A stretch of 64,000 nucleotides of DNA from Cohnella algarum (GTDB taxonomy: Bacteria > Bacillota > Bacilli > Paenibacillales > Paenibacillaceae), in the NCBI RefSeq assembly GCF_016937515.1, contig NZ_JAFHKM010000002.1, positions 3,777,001-3,841,000 on the forward strand. Reading direction: 5' to 3'. Each line of letters begins with the position of its first letter. The first letter of the stretch is position 1. This document shows, piece by piece, positions 60,704-64,000 of the stretch. The position numbers and the translations under genes were made by a program. The notes under the pieces are model-generated. The model saw only the letters and a list, made by a program, of their open reading frames with translations, did no database searches and was not told where the DNA came from.

Positions 60704-61725
60704 TGCCAAAGAGAAGCAGGCGGTTTCTTGCCGTCGACGGGGGAGGAACGAAGACAGTTTTGCTTGTCGGGGATGACAAGGGCCGGGTGCTGTCCGTTTC
60801 CGGCGGAGCGTCGACCAACCTGAAATCCAGGCGATGGGAAGAGGTGAGAACGGAACTGTCCGCTCTTATCCGCGACGGACTGGAGCGTTCGGCTTCTTCC
60901 CCGGAACAAGTGGCAGGAATCGCGCTAGGCCTTGCCGGAAGCGATCGGCCGGAGGATAAAAGACGCGTTAAAGAGCATCTGGCGGCGGAGTTGCCGTCCC
61001 ATGCCGAGATAGCCGTTTACAACGACGCCGTGACAGCGTTAGCGGCCGGAACCTTCGGCGAGAAGGGCATGGTGCTGATCTCGGGCACCGGCTCGATTTG
61101 CTGCGGCTTCGATCCCGCCACGGGAAAATACGTGCGGGCAGGCGGATGGGGATATTTGTTCGGCGACGAGGGAAGCGGCTTCGACCTCGGAAAAAAAGCC
61201 CTGCAAGCCGTCATGAAAGCTTTCGACGGTCGGGCCGAAGCGACGCTGCTTACGAATAAAATCTTGGCCAGGTTTGGGCTGGAGCGTCCAGACCAGTTGA
61301 TTACCGCCATCTACGAAGAGGAGAATGCGCGGTCGACGATCGCTTCGCTCGCCCCGGTACTTTTCGAGGCCGTGCGGGAAGGCGACGAGCAGGCCCGGCG
61401 CATCGCGGAAGAGGCCGCGCGGGATTTGGCTTCTCTGGCCGCATCGGTCTTTGCCGAACTCGCCTCCGATGCGGCGGGCTTGCCGCTGATCGTCAGCGGC
61501 GGCGTGTTCCGGGAGCCTTATTTCCTTCGGCTGTTCGAAGAGCAGCAGCAGATTCGCGCGCCGGGACTCGCGGTCCGCCCTTTGGACGTGGCTCCCGTAG
61601 CGGGAAGCTATTACATGGCTGTAAAGCAGGCGGGCATCGTCGTGTCGCCCGACATGATCGAACGAGTACGACAACATTGCGGAATAGAAGGGGAATGCAG
61701 CGATGAAACGACCACAACCCGTTAA
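60700..61725 (+). CDS. BadF/BcrA-type N-acetylhexosamine kinase, likely MurNAc kinase
   Basis: A 341-residue sugar kinase of the actin-like ATPase superfamily. The phosphate motifs AVDGGGTKTVLLVGD (about residues 11-25) and ISGTGSICCGFD (about 127) and the adenosine motif IVSGGVFREPYF (about 262) are present, as is GGWGYLFGDEGSGFDLG, diagnostic of the GlcNAc/MurNAc kinase group. Clostridial MurK, from this family, phosphorylates MurNAc and GlcNAc. With an ABC importer, which delivers free sugar, such a kinase is needed to feed MurQ. It overlaps murQ by 23 bp. Confidence 0.88.
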   Translation: MMPKRSRRFLAVDGGGTKTVLLVGDDKGRVLSVSGGASTNLKSRRWEEVRTELSALIRDGLERSASSPEQVAGIALGLAGSDRPEDKRRVKEHLAAELPSHAEIAVYNDAVTALAAGTFGEKGMVLISGTGSICCGFDPATGKYVRAGGWGYLFGDEGSGFDLGKKALQAVMKAFDGRAEATLLTNKILARFGLERPDQLITAIYEEENARSTIASLAPVLFEAVREGDEQARRIAEEAARDLASLAASVFAELASDAAGLPLIVSGGVFREPYFLRLFEEQQQIRAPGLAVRPLDVAPVAGSYYMAVKQAGIVVSPDMIERVRQHCGIEGECSDETTTTR

Positions 61726-62617
61726 CGATACGCCGATAACCGAACAGGCCAATGAGCGCTCCCGTCATTTGGACCGTTTGACCGTCCGGGAAATCGTTGA
61801 ATTGATGAACGAAGAGGACCGGACCGTGGCTGCGTCCGTAAGCCGGGCGCTTCCCGAAATCGCCGCGGCGATCGAGGAGATTGTCGGGGTCATTGAAAAC
61901 GGGGGACGATTATTTTATATCGGGGCGGGAACGAGCGGACGTCTGGGCATATTGGACGCTTCCGAATGTCCGCCGACGTTCGGGGTTTCTCCGGAGCTGG
62001 TCGTCGGCGTGATCGCCGGAGGCGAGGGGGCCATTACGCGATCGATCGAAAATGCGGAGGACGATGCCGACGCGGGACGCGGCGAGGCGGCTCGGCGGGT
62101 CACGCCGCGAGACGCGGTCGTCGGAATCGCCGCGAGCGGTCGCACCCCGTTCGTCATCGGAGCTCTGCAAGAAGCTTCGCGCATCGGAGCGCTGACGGTA
62201 AGCCTGAGCTGCAACAAAGGCGCGCCGATGAGCAGGGAAGCGCGGTATCCGATCGAAATTCCGGTCGGTCCGGAAATCGTAACCGGCTCGACGCGGTTGA
62301 AGGCCGGTACCGCGACCAAAATGGTGCTGAACATGATCACGACGACTCTGATGATTCGTCTCGGCAAAGTTTACGGCAATTTAATGGTTAACGTTCAGGC
62401 GACGAATTCGAAGCTGAGGGAGCGCGTTGTCCGCATCGTGCAGAAGGGAACGGACCGCGACGAAGAAACGGCAAGGGCGTATGCCGAATTCGCCGGAGGA
62501 GACGCCCGGGTGGCGATTTTGATGCTGAAATACAACGTCGGAGCCGGGGAAGCGGCCCGGGCGCTGGAGGAATCGGGCGGCCATTTCGGAAAGGCGATCG
62601 AGCGGCTGGGCCGGTAG
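61703..62617 (+). CDS. murQ: N-acetylmuramic acid 6-phosphate etherase
   Basis: A 304-residue lyase that splits the D-lactyl ether of MurNAc 6-phosphate to GlcNAc 6-phosphate and lactate. The SIS domain contains FYIGAGTSGRLGILDASECPPTFG (about residues 70-93), the catalytic Glu within ASECPPT and the second region ENAEDDADAG; PVGPEIVTGSTRLKAGTATKMVLN follows. A C-terminal UBA-like helical segment (VGAGEAARALEESGGHFGKAI) completes the normal family length. It is translationally coupled to the kinase. Confidence 0.97.
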   Translation: MKRPQPVNDTPITEQANERSRHLDRLTVREIVELMNEEDRTVAASVSRALPEIAAAIEEIVGVIENGGRLFYIGAGTSGRLGILDASECPPTFGVSPELVVGVIAGGEGAITRSIENAEDDADAGRGEAARRVTPRDAVVGIAASGRTPFVIGALQEASRIGALTVSLSCNKGAPMSREARYPIEIPVGPEIVTGSTRLKAGTATKMVLNMITTTLMIRLGKVYGNLMVNVQATNSKLRERVVRIVQKGTDRDEETARAYAEFAGGDARVAILMLKYNVGAGEAARALEESGGHFGKAIERLGR

Positions 62618-62639
62618 AGAGAAAGGGGGGAATTCGGGC

Positions 62640-63383
62640 ATGACGGCCGGCACGGGAAGCGTTTGGGAACTTTCGCAGGCGGATTTGGCGATTCGCATGA
62701 TACTTGCCGCCGCGTTGGGGGGCTTGATCGGAATCGAACGGGAGTGGAGCAACCATGCGGCCGGCTTCCGCACCCATATATTGGTTTGCCTCGGCTCGGC
62801 GACGATCATGCTGATGTCGCTCTACGGGTTTTCGCAATTCGTGAACGAACCGAACGTTCAGGTCGATCCGGCCCGGCTGGCCGCCCAAGTGATCAGCGGA
62901 ATCGGATTTCTCGGGGCCGGGGCCATTCTCCGCAACGGGGACGTCATCAAAGGGCTGACGACGGCCGCGTCGATCTGGACGGTAGCCGCCATCGGACTTT
63001 GCGTGGGGGCCGGATTTTTTACCGGCGCGCTAATTTGCACGTTCCTGGTCCTGGTCAGTTTGTACATGCTCAACAAATGGGAGAAGCGCCTCCTGAGGCA
63101 TCGCAGATTTTGCTCGGTAGAGATCACGTTCTCGAACGATCACGGATCGCTGGGAGCGATTGCATCCGTATTCATGGAGCGACGCATGCAAATTTCCGCC
63201 CTGAAAATCAATCCGGTCTCCGGAGGGACCGGCAACGAGCGGGAATTAAGGTTGGAAATCAAGCTGAAAAGCGTCCGGCAGGATGCGCTAGTGGAAGCCG
63301 TCGAGGAAATCGGCATGCTGGACTTCGTCAAAAAGATCGAAACGGCCGGCCTGAACGCGGCCGAAGCCAAGCGCGCCGGATAG
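62640..63383 (+). CDS. MgtC/SapB-family membrane protein
   Basis: A 247-residue protein with a MgtC domain (about 17-140, four to five membrane helices; ALGGLIGIEREW and VISGIGFLGAGAI are signatures) and a soluble C-terminal ACT-like domain (about 150-235). The family is tied to magnesium limitation and membrane energy, but its biochemical role is unresolved. It lies 22 bp after murQ with a good ribosome site (AAAGGGGGG) and no promoter or terminator between, so it appears to be the last gene of the MurNAc operon, an uncommon neighbour. Confidence 0.92.
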   Translation: MTAGTGSVWELSQADLAIRMILAAALGGLIGIEREWSNHAAGFRTHILVCLGSATIMLMSLYGFSQFVNEPNVQVDPARLAAQVISGIGFLGAGAILRNGDVIKGLTTAASIWTVAAIGLCVGAGFFTGALICTFLVLVSLYMLNKWEKRLLRHRRFCSVEITFSNDHGSLGAIASVFMERRMQISALKINPVSGGTGNERELRLEIKLKSVRQDALVEAVEEIGMLDFVKKIETAGLNAAEAKRAG

Positions 63384-63505
63384 GGCGGGCTCGGGCCGGG
63401 CCGGGACGCTCAAGCAAGAACGTAACGGGGCGCTGCCGGAACGGCCGTCCCGGACTGCCGGAAAAACGGGGCTAAACCGAAAATCCAAAAGCCGATCACA
63501 TGCTG

Positions 63506-63530
63506 AAAACGCCTTCGAGGCGTTTTTTTT
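63506..63530 (+). terminator. Terminator of the MurNAc operon
   Basis: AAAACGCCT pairs with AGGCGTTTT around a tight loop and runs into eight Ts. Confidence 0.85.
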
Positions 63531-63656
63531 ATGGAAAACCGCCTCGGCTCGGAATCCGATTCGCCGGCCGCGGCTTAGTACAGATGCCGTTGCGCATGGA
63601 CACGTTACACATACAATGTCATGTGCATACCGTTGCCCGAGTCGGGGGTGAGAGGG

Positions 63657-64000
63657 TTGGCTGGAAAAAGGGGCAACATCCGTCCGAAACGAAGGCCGGT
63701 CAGGAAAACCGGAGGCTACGCTTCTCGCGGGAAGCGGCCCGCAAGCGAAGAGAGGGCGGCGGGGAAGCCCGCCGTTTCGGTCATCATTCCCGTCATGAAC
63801 GAAAAGCGGAGGCTGGCTCGCGTCATTCGGGAAGCGTTTCGCATCCGTCCCCGAACCGAAGTGATCGCGGTCGTCAACGGTTCGACCGACGGTTCGCTGG
63901 ACATCGCCCGCAACAGCGGGGCGAGGGTCATCGTTTTCGACCGGCCGTTAGGCCACGATGTCGGGCGGTCGGTAGGAGCGATGGAGGCGCAGGGCCGGGT
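63657..64000 (+). CDS. Family 2 glycosyltransferase, 3' end outside the window
   Basis: The N-terminal 114 residues of a GT-A-fold glycosyltransferase. After a basic leader of about 38 residues comes [20 protein letters not shown], then [27 protein letters not shown], the nucleotide-sugar binding half, and a Gly/Arg-rich continuation typical of this branch. I start at TTG 63657, which has GGGGGTGA and AGAGGG just upstream; the frame is open from there to the window edge. The acceptor cannot be judged from the part present. Confidence 0.8.
   Translation, partial: MAGKRGNIRPKRRPVRKTGGYASRGKRPASEERAAGKPAVSVIIPVMNEKRRLARVIREAFRIRPRTEVIAVVNGSTDGSLDIARNSGARVIVFDRPLGHDVGRSVGAMEAQGR

Noticed and set aside
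1..64000. tRNA or rRNA genes and classical riboswitches
   Set aside because: No cloverleaf with CCA end, rRNA segment or known riboswitch core was recognised by eye; a covariance-model scan would be decisive.

Overview
The window reads as chromosomal DNA of a high-GC, endospore-forming member of the Bacilli, most like Paenibacillaceae (Paenibacillus/Cohnella). This rests on gene content and style, not on a database search: strong AGGAGG ribosome sites, GTG/TTG starts, sdhCAB and odhAB of Bacillus type, S-layer-homology (SLH) proteins, YesM/AraC-type control of sugar ABC transporters that lack their own ATPase, EcsAB, a type II thymidine kinase, and a very large repetitive protein of a kind I associate with Paenibacillus.

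Layout. 1-4.7 kb: a LysR regulator divergent from sdhCAB. 4.9-7.9 kb: tdk, a complete ISLre2-type insertion sequence with a 9-bp target duplication, and a Uma2 nuclease-like gene. 8.1-12.3 kb: odhA-odhB (2-oxoglutarate dehydrogenase E1/E2). 12.4-12.6 kb: a cluster of small intergenic palindromes. 12.7-14.8 kb: an ECF sigma factor and its membrane-anchored DUF4179 partner. 15-20.9 kb: a sensor kinase and an AraC-type response regulator joined by an apparent deletion, followed by a sugar ABC transporter (binding protein and two permeases). 21-31.4 kb: an arginine/ornithine module made of a GntR/FCD regulator, an amino-acid ABC transporter, rocD (frameshifted), rocF and a secreted M28+M14+SLH peptidase; three of its transcription units carry the same GTATATT-GTATAC element. 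31.5-49.8 kb: mostly housekeeping or accessory single genes (VanY-like carboxypeptidase, HxlR and LysR regulators, EamA transporter, HisJ-like phosphatase, CheX, SDR, DEAD-box helicase, SLH protein, EcsAB, aminotransferase, a MocR/AraC pair, Psd, a CotSA-like glycosyltransferase). 50.1-54.6 kb: a 1,486-residue decapeptide-repeat protein behind a good sigma-K-type promoter. 54.9-63.4 kb: an operon for N-acetylmuramic acid (MurNAc) or muropeptide salvage (MurR-like regulator, ABC importer, amidase-like hydrolase, HAD phosphatase, BadF-type sugar kinase, MurQ, MgtC). The window ends inside a family 2 glycosyltransferase.

How the genes work together. sdhCAB and odhAB serve the TCA cycle. The arginine module appears to free peptides or amino acids at the cell surface, import a basic amino acid, and degrade it through arginase and ornithine aminotransferase under one GntR regulator. 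The MurNAc operon looks like an ABC-plus-kinase version of the Bacillus PTS-based MurNAc pathway. Neither sugar ABC system encodes an ATPase, so both probably share a housekeeping one of MsmX type.

The most unusual items are the decapeptide-repeat protein, the ABC/kinase MurNAc operon, the shared operator of the arginine module, the MocR regulator with Arg in place of the PLP lysine, the kinase/regulator deletion, and the palindrome clusters. No rRNA, tRNA or CRISPR array was recognised.
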